This document shows positions 13,908-22,000 of a stretch of DNA of 25,535 nucleotides, piece after piece (within the stretch, counting starts at the first letter, position 1; every line of letters begins with the position of its first letter). Source of the stretch: RQOF01 sp964461135 (GTDB lineage Bacteria; Calditrichota; Calditrichia; RBG-13-44-9); NCBI GenBank assembly GCA_964461135.1, contig CAYWTB010000068.1, forward strand, positions 1-25,535, in the 5' to 3' direction. The position numbers and the translations under genes are program-made. The notes under the pieces were generated by a model. The model saw only the letters and a program-made list of their open reading frames with translations, ran no database searches and was not told where the DNA came from.

Positions 13908-15356
13908 TCACTCCCTTGATTTGGCCAATTCTTCCTGAAAAGAACCCTTTCGGTTCAGGAAAGAATTTAAGCGTTGAATTACCCTTTGTTTCCCCAATAA
14001 TTCCATAATTTCAAAAAGACCGGGGCTGGCGGTCTTACCGGTTAAAGCCAGCCGGACCGGATGAATGATTTTACCGGCTGGGAATCCGTTTTTTTCCGCG
14101 TATTGACGAATAATATTTTCAATATTTTCTGCAGTAAATTCATCCAAATTATTCAATTTATTTGTAACACCCGCCAGCAATTCCCAGATTCCGTGCTCAG
14201 AAAGGTATTTGCGTAAACCTTTGGGGTCAAAATTCACAGGTCTCTCAAACAAAAATTTTGCCAGTTCAACAAAATCTGTCATATAGACTGTTCGGGGTTT
14301 GATCAGTTCAATAACACCCAGTAACCATTCTTTTTTAACTTTAATATCTTCGGATGTTATAAATTGTTCTTTCAGCCACAGTTCAGTAACCGCATTGAAC
14401 AATTCGGGTGTTTTTTTTTGCAAGATATATTGCTGGTTCATCCAGGCCAGTTTTTTTTCGTCAAAAATCGCACTTTTTTTTGATACATTTCTCAGCGAAA
14501 AATTCTTTATTATCTCCTGTGGTGATAATATTTCTTTCTCTTCCGGAGGTGTCCAACCCAAGACGGCTAAAAAATTAAATAGGGCTTCATTAAGAATACC
14601 TTTTTGTTGATATTCGTCGACGGATGCAGCCCCATGTCTTTTACTGAGCCGTTTTCCATCAGGACCCAAAATCAGAGGGATATGTGCAAAGCGGGGAATC
14701 TCCCAGCCGAATGCCCGGTAAAGCAAAACCTGTTTTGGTGTGTTGGATATATGGTCATCTCCGCGCAAAACCAGATTTACCCCCATATCATGATCATCTG
14801 CCACCACAGCTAGGTTATAGGTAGGATTTTGATCCGACCGCAAGATAATAAAATCCTCGATTTCATTATTTTTAAATGAAATGGTGCCATGAATTTCATC
14901 TTCCCAGGTTGTTTCCCCCGCCGGAACTTTAAAACGGATAGAAAATGGGATTTCTTTGGCTTTCTTTTCACTGACTTCTTGAGCAGTTAATAAGCGGCAA
15001 TGTCCGTCATAGCGGAATTCGCTCCGATGAATTTTCAATTCTTCCCTGCTGCAAAAACAGGGGTAAGCTTTATTATTTTCCACCAGAGTCCGGGAAACTT
15101 CACGGTGTCTATCGGAATTTGCTCCCTGGAAGACTACCTCCTGGTCCCATTTGATTCCCAGCCATTGTAATCCGTTTAATATTATTTGGATCATTTCCCC
15201 GCTGGATCTCTTTTGATCGGTGTCCTCTATGCGCAGACGGAAGATGCCCCCATGCCTTTGAATATAGAGGTAATTAAAAAGGGCAGTCCGTGCGCCACCG
15301 ACATGCAGAAAGCCGGTGGGGCTGGGAGCAAAACGTGTTATTACTTTCTCTGACAT
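13908..15356 (-). CDS. gltX: Glutamate--tRNA ligase
   Basis: Attaches glutamate to tRNA-Glu in the cytoplasm; class I synthetase. 482 residues, the usual length. The HIGH-equivalent motif is FLHVGG (H18, after RFAPSPTG), the KMSKS-equivalent is KRLSKR (235-240), and a putative zinc site is formed by C100, C102 and C120 with the Tyr of RYDGHC. SDQNPTYNLA (174-183) and LRGDDHISNTP (197-207) are characteristic of GluRS. ATG 15356 was chosen since GGTGAG lies just upstream and the catalytic fold starts at once; an extension to a TTG at 15389 has no similarity. First gene of an operon with the REC-PAS-HisKA protein (3 bp away) and the NtrC-type activator. Whether it also charges tRNA-Gln cannot be told from this window. 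Confidence 0.97.
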   Translation of the reverse strand: MSEKVITRFAPSPTGFLHVGGARTALFNYLYIQRHGGIFRLRIEDTDQKRSSGEMIQIILNGLQWLGIKWDQEVVFQGANSDRHREVSRTLVENNKAYPCFCSREELKIHRSEFRYDGHCRLLTAQEVSEKKAKEIPFSIRFKVPAGETTWEDEIHGTISFKNNEIEDFIILRSDQNPTYNLAVVADDHDMGVNLVLRGDDHISNTPKQVLLYRAFGWEIPRFAHIPLILGPDGKRLSKRHGAASVDEYQQKGILNEALFNFLAVLGWTPPEEKEILSPQEIIKNFSLRNVSKKSAIFDEKKLAWMNQQYILQKKTPELFNAVTELWLKEQFITSEDIKVKKEWLLGVIELIKPRTVYMTDFVELAKFLFERPVNFDPKGLRKYLSEHGIWELLAGVTNKLNNLDEFTAENIENIIRQYAEKNGFPAGKIIHPVRLALTGKTASPGLFEIMELLGKQRVIQRLNSFLNRKGSFQEELAKSRE

Positions 15357-15698
15357 AATACTCACCGTAATGTGCCGGATAAATCCCAAAAATTGTCTGG
15401 AATTCCGACAACATATTAAATATCGACACTTTTTTCCAATACTTTTGATAATTTAGTTAAAATATTTTGACAGATGTAGTAAATAAATTATTGAACACCA
15501 TCAATTATAATTGACGATTAAAATATTAATATTATTTCATTTAGAATGATTAGGAAAGTAGTTCATTCAGAGAAGATTGTAATGAGAGGTAATAAATGAA
15601 TTTAGCGATTATCACTTCGGGAGCTGTTGTCTTTTATTCAGTCAATAATATGCATTGAATGTCAATATTGGCAACAGCCTGTTGAAAAGCAAGACGAA
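15357..15698. other. Intergenic region upstream of gltX
   Basis: 342 AT-rich bases between gltX and the LapA-like gene, both on the minus strand. It should hold the gltX promoter, but no clear -35/-10 pair was found on that strand. A perfect 14-bp palindrome, TCAATTATAATTGA, sits at 15501-15514. TTGACA occurs at 15467-15472 on the plus strand without a suitably spaced -10. A 20-codon plus-strand ORF at 15596 is not credible on its own. Confidence 0.5.
15501..15514. promoter_or_regulatory. Perfect 14-bp palindrome, possible operator
   Basis: TCAATTATAATTGA is identical to its reverse complement and lies 145 bp upstream of the gltX start codon. It could be a dimeric-repressor site overlapping a -10-like TATAAT, or a chance AT-rich palindrome. 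Confidence 0.25.
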
Positions 15699-15938
15699 TT
15701 AATTATGATCGGGAGCAGGTGCATTGGTCTGTTTTTTCTGCCGCCGATTTCTCGAGTACATAGTGGTTAACAACCACCCCAGCAAAACACCCAGAACGAA
15801 AGGCAGCAAAATCACCAGAAGAAGTGATACCTTGATGCTCCAGAATAAAAAGTCCACATCGATGACATCAAGGTTCTGTAAGATAAAAATTAGAATGAGA
15901 AATATAATAACCCAGATCGAAACTTTTTTAACTGACAT
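15699..15938 (-). CDS. LapA-like (DUF1049) small membrane protein
   Basis: A 79-residue inner-membrane protein with two helices: residues about 7-22 (WVIIFLILIFILQN) and about 36-60 (VSLLLVILLPFVLGVLLGWLL), separated by NLDVIDVDFLFW, and a basic, polar cytoplasmic tail (RNRRQKKQ). The FxxQN...V.F.FW...LLLVIL..F.LG.LLG pattern is that of the lipopolysaccharide assembly protein A domain. The family has an envelope-related role in Escherichia coli; the function here is inferred. ATG 15938 was preferred because GGAGGA lies 4-5 bases upstream; the longer frame from 15998 lacks a site. It is divergent from the lipoprotein gene at 16132. Confidence 0.85.
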   Translation of the reverse strand: MSVKKVSIWVIIFLILIFILQNLDVIDVDFLFWSIKVSLLLVILLPFVLGVLLGWLLTTMYSRNRRQKKQTNAPAPDHN

Positions 15939-16131
15939 AGAGTCCTCCGTATATTTCTTGAAATTTACTTTGCTGATATAGTAATTGCAATCATTCAAAC
16001 TGTTATTTTCAAATGATGGCTGATGTTATAAACTATTTACTCAGATTGTTTCAAACAACTTTCCGAACCGCTTGCATTTCCTTTATGGTTTCCTGTAATT
16101 ATAAAGAGAATTTTTTATTAGGAGATCTATA

Positions 16132-17058
16132 GTGCGTTATGTTTTTTTTGTTTTATTTTTAATTGTGCTATTGAGTTCATGGGGATGTAACAGGAGGATA
16201 AACTCCCCTGAAGAAAACAATCCTGGCGATTCTGTGCCCGTGAACGTTCCCGCTTTTGGCACCGACTCTACACTGGATCTTGTTACCTGGAATATTCAAA
16301 ATTTTCCAAAATTGGGCCAGGAAACCGTGGATGAGGTTGTTGCAATTATTAAAACTCTTGATGCAGATGTTTACGGTATCGAGGAGATTGAAGATACTAT
16401 CAGTTTCCGCCAAGTACTGGATTTGTTGCCGGCATATGGCGGGACGTACTCCCTGGATATCTATTTTGATGGTTCGTATCAAAAAACCGGGGTGATTTAT
16501 AAAAAAAATGTGGTAAGCATTTTGGATAAAAAGATGATTTTTACTAATGATTCTTATAGTTTTCCCCGTCCCCCCCTGCAGGTATACATTGAATCACAGG
16601 CCAATATGAAATCGTTTGATTTTACCCTGATTGTTCTTCATCTTAAGGCATACGAAGGGGCGGAGAATGAAGCAAGACGGCGTTCTGCCTGCGAAAAACT
16701 GAAAAATTACCTGGATATTGAAATTACAAATTCTTCTGACAAAGATTATATGGTTGTGGGGGACTGGAATGATGAACTGGATGATCCGACTACAGATAAT
16801 GTTTTTCTTGCCTTTCTGAATGATCAGGTTAATTACACATTCTTAACGGCTATCTTGGCATCGGATCCACTCAATAATGCAACTTACATCGGTAGTCAAA
16901 AAAGTGTTATTGATCAGATCCTGATTTCTGCAGGTGCCAGACAGCAGTATGATAACGGAACGACACAGGTGATTAAACTGGATCAGTATATTTCATCCTA
17001 TGTCTACGAAGTATCGGATCATCGTCCGGTGGGTGCACATTTTCCGGTATTTAAATAA
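16132..17058 (+). CDS. Exported endonuclease/exonuclease/phosphatase-fold lipoprotein
   Basis: 308 residues. A hydrophobic N-terminus ends in SSWGC, a plausible lipobox with lipidated Cys19, followed by a flexible linker (PEENNPGDSVPVN). The rest is an EEP (DNase I-like) fold: TWNIQNF (metal/phosphate Asn54), GIEEIED (metal Glu84), VLHLK (His170), GDWND (Asp211, Asn213), VIDQIL (Asp261) and SDHRPVG (Asp296, His297). These are the complete catalytic set for Mg-dependent phosphodiester cleavage. The substrate could be nucleic acid or a phosphoester; a nutrient-scavenging nuclease at the outer membrane is a reasonable inference. The start is GTG 16132, with TAGGAG 7 bases upstream. It stands alone on the plus strand, with the diiron protein 93 bp downstream. 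Confidence 0.9.
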   Translation: MRYVFFVLFLIVLLSSWGCNRRINSPEENNPGDSVPVNVPAFGTDSTLDLVTWNIQNFPKLGQETVDEVVAIIKTLDADVYGIEEIEDTISFRQVLDLLPAYGGTYSLDIYFDGSYQKTGVIYKKNVVSILDKKMIFTNDSYSFPRPPLQVYIESQANMKSFDFTLIVLHLKAYEGAENEARRRSACEKLKNYLDIEITNSSDKDYMVVGDWNDELDDPTTDNVFLAFLNDQVNYTFLTAILASDPLNNATYIGSQKSVIDQILISAGARQQYDNGTTQVIKLDQYISSYVYEVSDHRPVGAHFPVFK

Positions 17059-17151
17059 ATCTGTTTTTAAATGTTCTGGTTTAGTGCTGTTTTATTTTAA
17101 GTGTTTACTAGAAAAGCAGTTTGCATATTTGAAATCCGAAGGAGACTATTC

Positions 17152-17691
17152 ATGGCCGATTTAAACAAGAGTCTGGAAGCCTTAAAGCTGGCTTTAAAAA
17201 CCGAACAGGAGGGATATAATCTATATAAGGAGGGAGCAAGTCAAACCGAAAATGATTTTGTCCAAGAAATATTCAGGCAATTATTTAAGGATGAGTTAAT
17301 GCATATGGATCTGATCAAACGATTTTATGCTGAACTCAATCAATCCGGCAGCTGGGCTAAATTGTCCACGGATGAGAAAAATTATAAAGGTTTGAAAGGT
17401 GAAATCAGGACCATATTTACCCGAACTCTGGATGCGGTACTGAAGGGAAAGGAAACTATTTCCGATACCGATCTTAATGTCTACCAGCGGGCGATTGATT
17501 TTGAAAACAGGGGAATTTCAATGTATTCAAAACTTTATAATGAAACTGCAGACGATAAAGCTAAAAACTTTTATGGTTTTCTGAGAGATATGGAACAGGA
17601 TCATGCTGATGTTCTTGATAATACTCTGCAGTATCTGAAAGATCCCAATAACTGGTATATGCAACATGAAGGCTGGACTCTGGATCATTAA
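17152..17691 (+). CDS. Rubrerythrin-like ferritin-fold diiron protein
   Basis: A 179-residue cytoplasmic four-helix-bundle protein. Putative iron ligands in the usual order: Glu18 or Glu20 (KTEQEGYNLY), Glu48 and His51 (DELMH), Glu118 (DFENRGISMY), Glu148 and His151 (EQDH). There is no C-terminal rubredoxin domain (no CxxC pairs), so it is an erythrin-type or ferritin-like protein lacking the rubredoxin centre. Likely role: peroxide reduction or iron handling during oxidative stress, by family knowledge. ATG 17152 follows GAAGGAG with 7 bases between; the longer GTG frame from 17101 lacks a site. It converges with the SpoIIM-family gene downstream. Confidence 0.88.
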   Translation: MADLNKSLEALKLALKTEQEGYNLYKEGASQTENDFVQEIFRQLFKDELMHMDLIKRFYAELNQSGSWAKLSTDEKNYKGLKGEIRTIFTRTLDAVLKGKETISDTDLNVYQRAIDFENRGISMYSKLYNETADDKAKNFYGFLRDMEQDHADVLDNTLQYLKDPNNWYMQHEGWTLDH

Positions 17692-17758
17692 CGGATTGAA
17701 TAGTATTTTATTCGTTCAGGAAGAGAGTTGGAGCGACACCTGGGAAAAGAAAGTAATT

Positions 17759-18337
17759 TTATTTAATGTCATTTTTATGTTTTTCTGCCCAGAGAATCAT
17801 ACCTGATTCCAGCAAGGCAGCAATGAGCAGGAGAACCATGGCATACTTTGCATAAATTGGTAGCAAAGAGTTGCACATTTTACCTGCAGAAGAAAATCCG
17901 CCGCCGAAAATTACCGTAAAACCCAGTTTAATGCCAAGTGCAAAACTAATCCACGCGGCCGGGAATTCTAACCAGGCTACCGGATTAACCAGTAAATGCC
18001 AGATGCCCTGCCATCCCAGCAGATCATAACCGATAACGGCTACATGAAAGCCGGTGAAAAAAGCAAAAAATAGAGGCAATATTACCAGGAAACCGGAAAT
18101 GAAGCCGGCAAAAAGAGATACATTATTTAACATAAAAATAAGAGAAAAAATAGTCAGAAAATTCCAGCGAGCCGAGAAATATTTCTCCATCAGTTTTGCT
18201 ACCCAGCGGGGATAGATCAGCATCCAGCCGATATTTTTTTGGACAATGGCAGGTGCCGTATAGATGCCGGCAAAGAATAATACAGCAGCAATGAAAATAA
18301 ATGCAAAATTCAAATGTTCAAATAAATCATTAAACAT
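17759..18337 (-). CDS. SpoIIM-family (DUF95) integral membrane protein
   Basis: 192 residues with about five hydrophobic segments. The pattern is that of the SpoIIM/DUF95 family: an NN pair at the start of a long helix (FMLNNVSLFAGFISGF), a Gly after the next helix (FFTGFHVAVIG), and the family signature near NPVAWLEFPAAW followed by FALGIKLG, which corresponds to the PHG-x-E-lPA...G-lrLG block. In sporulating Firmicutes SpoIIM acts in septal peptidoglycan degradation, but most members are in non-sporulating bacteria with unknown roles. ATG 18337 was chosen over a TTG at 18394 because AGGA lies upstream and the first helix follows. Divergent from the metallo-hydrolase at 18466, with 128 bp between. 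Confidence 0.65.
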   Translation of the reverse strand: MFNDLFEHLNFAFIFIAAVLFFAGIYTAPAIVQKNIGWMLIYPRWVAKLMEKYFSARWNFLTIFSLIFMLNNVSLFAGFISGFLVILPLFFAFFTGFHVAVIGYDLLGWQGIWHLLVNPVAWLEFPAAWISFALGIKLGFTVIFGGGFSSAGKMCNSLLPIYAKYAMVLLLIAALLESGMILWAEKHKNDIK

Positions 18338-18451
18338 GATATCATTATCCTGAAATAAGTTGCTAATAATAATGACTGTCTTTAAGAATTCCAAATATCC
18401 ATTTAAATACCAGGAAAAAATAACTACTTTTAAACTTGAAGGAAATTCAAT

Positions 18452-18469
18452 ATGAGGCTCATTAAATGA
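18452..18469 (+). other. Possible five-codon ORF overlapping the next start (ATGA)
   Basis: An ATG at 18452, preceded by GAAGGA at a good distance, opens a five-codon ORF whose TGA (18467-18469) overlaps the ATG of the metallo-hydrolase at 18466. The good ribosome site serves this mini-ORF better than the gene, so re-initiation at the overlap is possible. Confidence 0.25.
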
Positions 18470-19308
18470 GAAGGCGTTTTAGTAGCCAGTTTTTAGGGAT
18501 GAATTCTGCGCTTGTTTATAAGGCCCACGCGGGTTATCTCGTGGATCCCGGAGTGTTTCCGCCGGAACTTGAACGTATTAAAGATTTTATCCGGCAACAG
18601 GGCCTGGAGCAGATTTCCATTCTTCTGACCCACACTCATGGTGACCATATTTCGGGATGGTATGCATTCCGCCAGTATCCTGTATATACTCATGAATGTG
18701 TCTCATCCAAAGTTATAACTGCCCGTGAAAATGAGGTGAAATTTCTGAAAGGCATGTACCGGAAACAGGGCTACCAGGACCTTGAAGATCTTACTTTCCC
18801 GGATATGATCAGGTTTGTGGAAGAGGGCGATTTCATGGAGATTCTTCCTGACTCGTTTGCCTTTTTCCATATACCCGGGCATTCCGCAGATATGTCAGCC
18901 ATTGTTATTCAGAGCGAGCGGATGCTTTTTTCCGGAGATATGCTTATGCAATCGCCAACACCTTTTATCTTGCACAGTATACGTCAATACCGGCATAGTC
19001 TTAAACGATTAGAAGAAATAGTCAAAAGGTTTGAAATTGATTGTCTCATACCCGGCCATGGAAAACCGGCAAAATCTGTTGACCAGATCTTACAACGTAT
19101 TAAACATGAAATCGATTATTTACAGGAATTAGTAATTACTGGTATTGAGATATCGCATTCAGTGGATTCCGAACTGGAAATCAAAGAAAAACTTTATGAA
19201 CATTTTCCCGGTTTTCAGAATTTGCATTCCCATCAGGTAAATGTTCAAACCTTTTTAAGGGAATACCAAAACATTTATGTGGATGATTTCATTACCGAAG
19301 TTGAGTAG
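18466..19308 (+). CDS. Metallo-beta-lactamase-fold hydrolase
   Basis: 280 residues, no signal peptide, cytoplasmic. The metal-binding residues of the superfamily are complete: THTHGDH (H56, H58, D60, H61), IPGHS (H139), FSGDM (D158) and IPGHG (H198). The C-terminal 80 residues (KHEIDYLQELV onward) form a helical extension similar in position to the wing-helix tail of LACTB2-like and related hydrolases. Such enzymes cleave thioesters, lactones or phosphoesters; nothing in the sequence fixes the substrate. ATG 18466 gives an N-terminus that enters the fold directly (LGMNSALVYKAHAGYLVDPG). It stands 76 bp before the secreted aminopeptidase gene in the same orientation and could be in its operon. 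Confidence 0.9.
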   Translation: MRRRFSSQFLGMNSALVYKAHAGYLVDPGVFPPELERIKDFIRQQGLEQISILLTHTHGDHISGWYAFRQYPVYTHECVSSKVITARENEVKFLKGMYRKQGYQDLEDLTFPDMIRFVEEGDFMEILPDSFAFFHIPGHSADMSAIVIQSERMLFSGDMLMQSPTPFILHSIRQYRHSLKRLEEIVKRFEIDCLIPGHGKPAKSVDQILQRIKHEIDYLQELVITGIEISHSVDSELEIKEKLYEHFPGFQNLHSHQVNVQTFLREYQNIYVDDFITEVE

Positions 19309-19384
19309 CCATATTTATTTACAGATCCTATTGAACTTATTGCCGTATAAGGGTGTTTTAATTTTTATGAATTAAGGAGTAAAT

Positions 19385-21412
19385 ATGAAATTGTGGTTTG
19401 TTACCGTTCTGATTTTTGTATCCAGTGTCATTTCACAACAAATAACCCCTGAAAGAATTAGAAAACTTGCAGAAGCCAGTGAACAGATTCATGCCTGGGG
19501 AAAAAATACATATTACTCAGAAAAAACCGTATTTTCCAAACCCGTATTGCTTGATTCTGCTGATTATGATCAGGTGTATTATGATCTTGACTTTGATATA
19601 TCCACCGATCCTCAGAATCTGACAGGCACGGTAACAGGCGTTTTTCGAAGTAACATAAACGGATTAACCCATGTTAATCTGAATTTTGATTCGCGTGAAG
19701 ATTATCCGCCGTACTGGTCAGATTTCATGGTTTCGGGCAATGTGAGCAGCTATATTCATTCAAATTGGGTTCTTTCGATAGATCTTGACAGGGCTTATAA
19801 TTTTGGGGAATATTTTAGCATAACTGTTCATTATTCCGGCATACCCAGGCCTTCAGGATTAGCTGGTTTCTGGTTCGGTAGGGGAGTCTATACCCTGAGT
19901 GAACCTTATGCTGCTCAATCCTGGTGGCCCTGCAAGGATGATCCGGCTGACAAGATGGACTCTGTAAAAATCCGCGTAACTGTTCCTACCGGAATGATTG
20001 TGGCTTCTAATGGCTTATTGCAGGAGAAGATTACAAATCCCGATACTACCGATACCTTTGTATGGAAAGAAAAATATCCTATTACTACCTATCTAGTTTC
20101 CCTGGCCATTGGCGACTATACTACATTTTCGGACAGCTTTCAGTATGCACCGGGGCAATTTATGCCCATTGATTATTATGTGTATCCGAATCAGCTCAAT
20201 ACGGCATATACTGCATTCGAAAAAATCCCGGATATGCTGGCTGTCTACAGTCAGTTATTTGGCCTCTATCCTTTTATAAATGAAAAGTATGGGCAGGCTG
20301 TTTTTGGCTGGGGGGGAGCCATGGAACATCAAACCTGCACCAGTATAGGAATGGTTTCCAATGACTGGGAAACTATTTATGCTCATGAGTTGTCCCATCA
20401 GTGGTTCGGTGATCTGGTGACCTGTCAGAACTGGCATGATATCTGGCTGAATGAGGGATTCGCGACATACTGTGAGGCCTTATGGATGGAAGCTTTTTAT
20501 GGCGATAATGCATTCCAGAATTATATCGGCAATTCTCTGAGCCCGTCAAATTTTAACGGAATATTCGTTCCTGCAGTTTACCGCTATAATATCAGTAATC
20601 CAGACGCTCTGTTTTCCAGGACAGTTTATACCAAGGGAATGTGGGTCTTACATATGCTGCGCTACGTGGTTGGTGACTCAGTTTTCTTTGAAATCATGCA
20701 TGATTATCCCAATGATCCGGCTTTTGCTTACGGTGATGCAACCACCGAACAGTTTCGTGATTTTTGTGAAATGAAAAGCGGAATGGATCTCGACTGGTTC
20801 TTTTATGAGTGGATCTATTTACCATATTATCCCATTTACGAGTGGGGATATGCCTATTATGAAAATGAGGGACAGGACTCTTTAAAAATTGTCATCAAAC
20901 AGACCCAGGATCAAAACGGATATAATCATCTTTACAAAATGCCCATTGAAGTGCGAATCTACAATACGAATCTTACCAGGGATACTCTGTACCTGTGGGA
21001 TTCTCTCAAAGTTCAGGAATTTCATATTTCCACCGGTGGTGAACCCATGCTGGTTAAGTTTGATCCGGAAAGGCGCATCCTTAACTTGAATGAGAATATT
21101 TCCATCACTGCTCTCAAGTCTCCCCTTTACCTGGCGTCCGGTTTTCAGCTTTATCAGAATTATCCTAATCCTTTTAATGGAACGACCAGAATCCCCTTCG
21201 GTATTGATTCCAGTGGTTGGGTAAATCTGGAAATCTTCGATGTTACCGGAAGGAAAGTCCGGACACTGGTTAAAGGATATCTACAGCAGGGAGAAGAAGT
21301 CGTGTGGGATGGCAAAGATGGGCACGGAGAGGGCGTAGCGAGCGGCATTTATATTTACACTGTTAAATATCAGGGACAGACGCTCTCCCGGAAGATGCTG
21401 CTGGTGCGCTGA
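19385..21412 (+). CDS. Secreted M1-family metallo-aminopeptidase with C-terminal sorting domain
   Basis: 675 residues. An N-terminal signal peptide (about 1-18, LWFVTVLIFVSSVIS then QQ). The M1 peptidase core includes the substrate-binding motif GGAMEH (310-315), zinc motif HELSH (H334, E335, H338) and the third zinc ligand Glu357 in NEGFATY, with 18 residues between. It removes N-terminal amino acids from peptides outside the cell, by family knowledge. Residues about 590-675 form a FlgD-like sorting domain: LYQNYPNPFN (597-606 region), LEIFDVTGRKVRTL, GIYIYTVK and a final KMLLVR, characteristic of type IX-like secreted or surface proteins. Start ATG 19385 with AAGGAG 7 bases upstream. Probably a nutrient-acquisition exoenzyme. 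The neighbouring 22001 gene carries the same terminal domain. Confidence 0.93.
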   Translation: MKLWFVTVLIFVSSVISQQITPERIRKLAEASEQIHAWGKNTYYSEKTVFSKPVLLDSADYDQVYYDLDFDISTDPQNLTGTVTGVFRSNINGLTHVNLNFDSREDYPPYWSDFMVSGNVSSYIHSNWVLSIDLDRAYNFGEYFSITVHYSGIPRPSGLAGFWFGRGVYTLSEPYAAQSWWPCKDDPADKMDSVKIRVTVPTGMIVASNGLLQEKITNPDTTDTFVWKEKYPITTYLVSLAIGDYTTFSDSFQYAPGQFMPIDYYVYPNQLNTAYTAFEKIPDMLAVYSQLFGLYPFINEKYGQAVFGWGGAMEHQTCTSIGMVSNDWETIYAHELSHQWFGDLVTCQNWHDIWLNEGFATYCEALWMEAFYGDNAFQNYIGNSLSPSNFNGIFVPAVYRYNISNPDALFSRTVYTKGMWVLHMLRYVVGDSVFFEIMHDYPNDPAFAYGDATTEQFRDFCEMKSGMDLDWFFYEWIYLPYYPIYEWGYAYYENEGQDSLKIVIKQTQDQNGYNHLYKMPIEVRIYNTNLTRDTLYLWDSLKVQEFHISTGGEPMLVKFDPERRILNLNENISITALKSPLYLASGFQLYQNYPNPFNGTTRIPFGIDSSGWVNLEIFDVTGRKVRTLVKGYLQQGEEVVWDGKDGHGEGVASGIYIYTVKYQGQTLSRKMLLVR

Positions 21413-21506
21413 ATGGTTACACGCTCTCGCCAAACACAGTTTTTGACCTGATCTTGTACTAAAATGGCCATCATGGTAAAGAATTTATGCACTAAAATAT
21501 TAATGA

Positions 21507-21538
21507 GGTAGGAAATTTTTTTCCTATCCAGGTAGGAA
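21507..21538. repeat. Direct/inverted repeat with mutually exclusive hairpins
   Basis: GGTAGGAA occurs at 21507-21514 and again at 21531-21538, and the intervening TTCCTATC (21521-21528) can pair with either copy (8 bp including one G-U pair on the left, 6 bp on the right). No T run follows, so a simple terminator is unlikely. Confidence 0.45.
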
Positions 21539-21627
21539 AAATACGACCGATTTTATATCTCTCCTGAAATTTAAGGCTGGTATAAGTTTTTAATATATTA
21601 TATGATAGCATTTATTCAAGAATATTC

Positions 21628-21643
21628 TGGCAGGATATTTGTA
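21628..21643 (+). promoter_or_regulatory. Candidate sigma-54 promoter
   Basis: TGGCAGG, four bases, then TTGTA matches the -24/-12 consensus TGGCACG-N4-TTGCW at 10 of 12 specified bases. GG at 21629-21630 is intact, but the -12 dinucleotide is GT rather than GC, a position that is usually strongly conserved. It lies 357 bp upstream of the large secreted-protein gene, and 57 bp before a 31-codon ORF. The window encodes one sigma-54 activator, which makes it worth listing. Confidence 0.25.
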
Positions 21644-21699
21644 ACTATTATTAATAATAATATAGAACTTACTTGAGAAAGCAAGGGGGATTGACTCTA

Positions 21700-21795
21700 A
21701 TGTTTTGGAGCGTGCGATCCGCGCCAGTCTTTTATATCTCCTGGAAGCATGCAGACTGTTTATATGCGGGTGTATGCCTAGGTGAAGATGGATAA
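21700..21795 (+). CDS. Possible 31-residue peptide
   Basis: An ATG at 21700 is preceded by GGGGGA with about nine bases between and opens 31 codons ending in TAA at 21793. The peptide has four Trp/Tyr-rich stretches and two Cys (HADCLYAGVCLGEDG near its end). No family was recognised. It may be a remnant of a longer gene or noise; base composition is GC-richer than the flanks. Confidence 0.15.
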   Translation: MFWSVRSAPVFYISWKHADCLYAGVCLGEDG

Positions 21796-22000
21796 TAAGT
21801 ATTGTCAGTCACGAAAGAGCATATTAGTGTATTTCAGATGGAACATCTTTTATAGTGGAGAACAAAATTAGTGAATCTAAATTTTTTAAAAATATTGAGA
21901 TATAAATTCTGGCTTTTAAAAAGCTCAATGATTGAAGGATCGGTTATTATTTAAACTTATGATTTGTGGTTGATTTAAATTCATTTATCTGGAGGCATCG

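Larger units (their letters stand above)
21413..22000. other. 588-bp spacer with hairpins and a sigma-54-like site
   Basis: No clear gene. It holds a three-arm repeat able to form alternative hairpins (21507-21538), a sigma-54-like match (21628-21643), and a 31-codon ORF (21700-21795) behind GGGGGA. Motif TTTTATATCTC occurs twice (near 21551 and 21729). The region 21700-21795 has higher GC than its AT-rich flanks. The ribosome site TGGAGG directly before 22001 belongs to the next gene. Confidence 0.5.
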
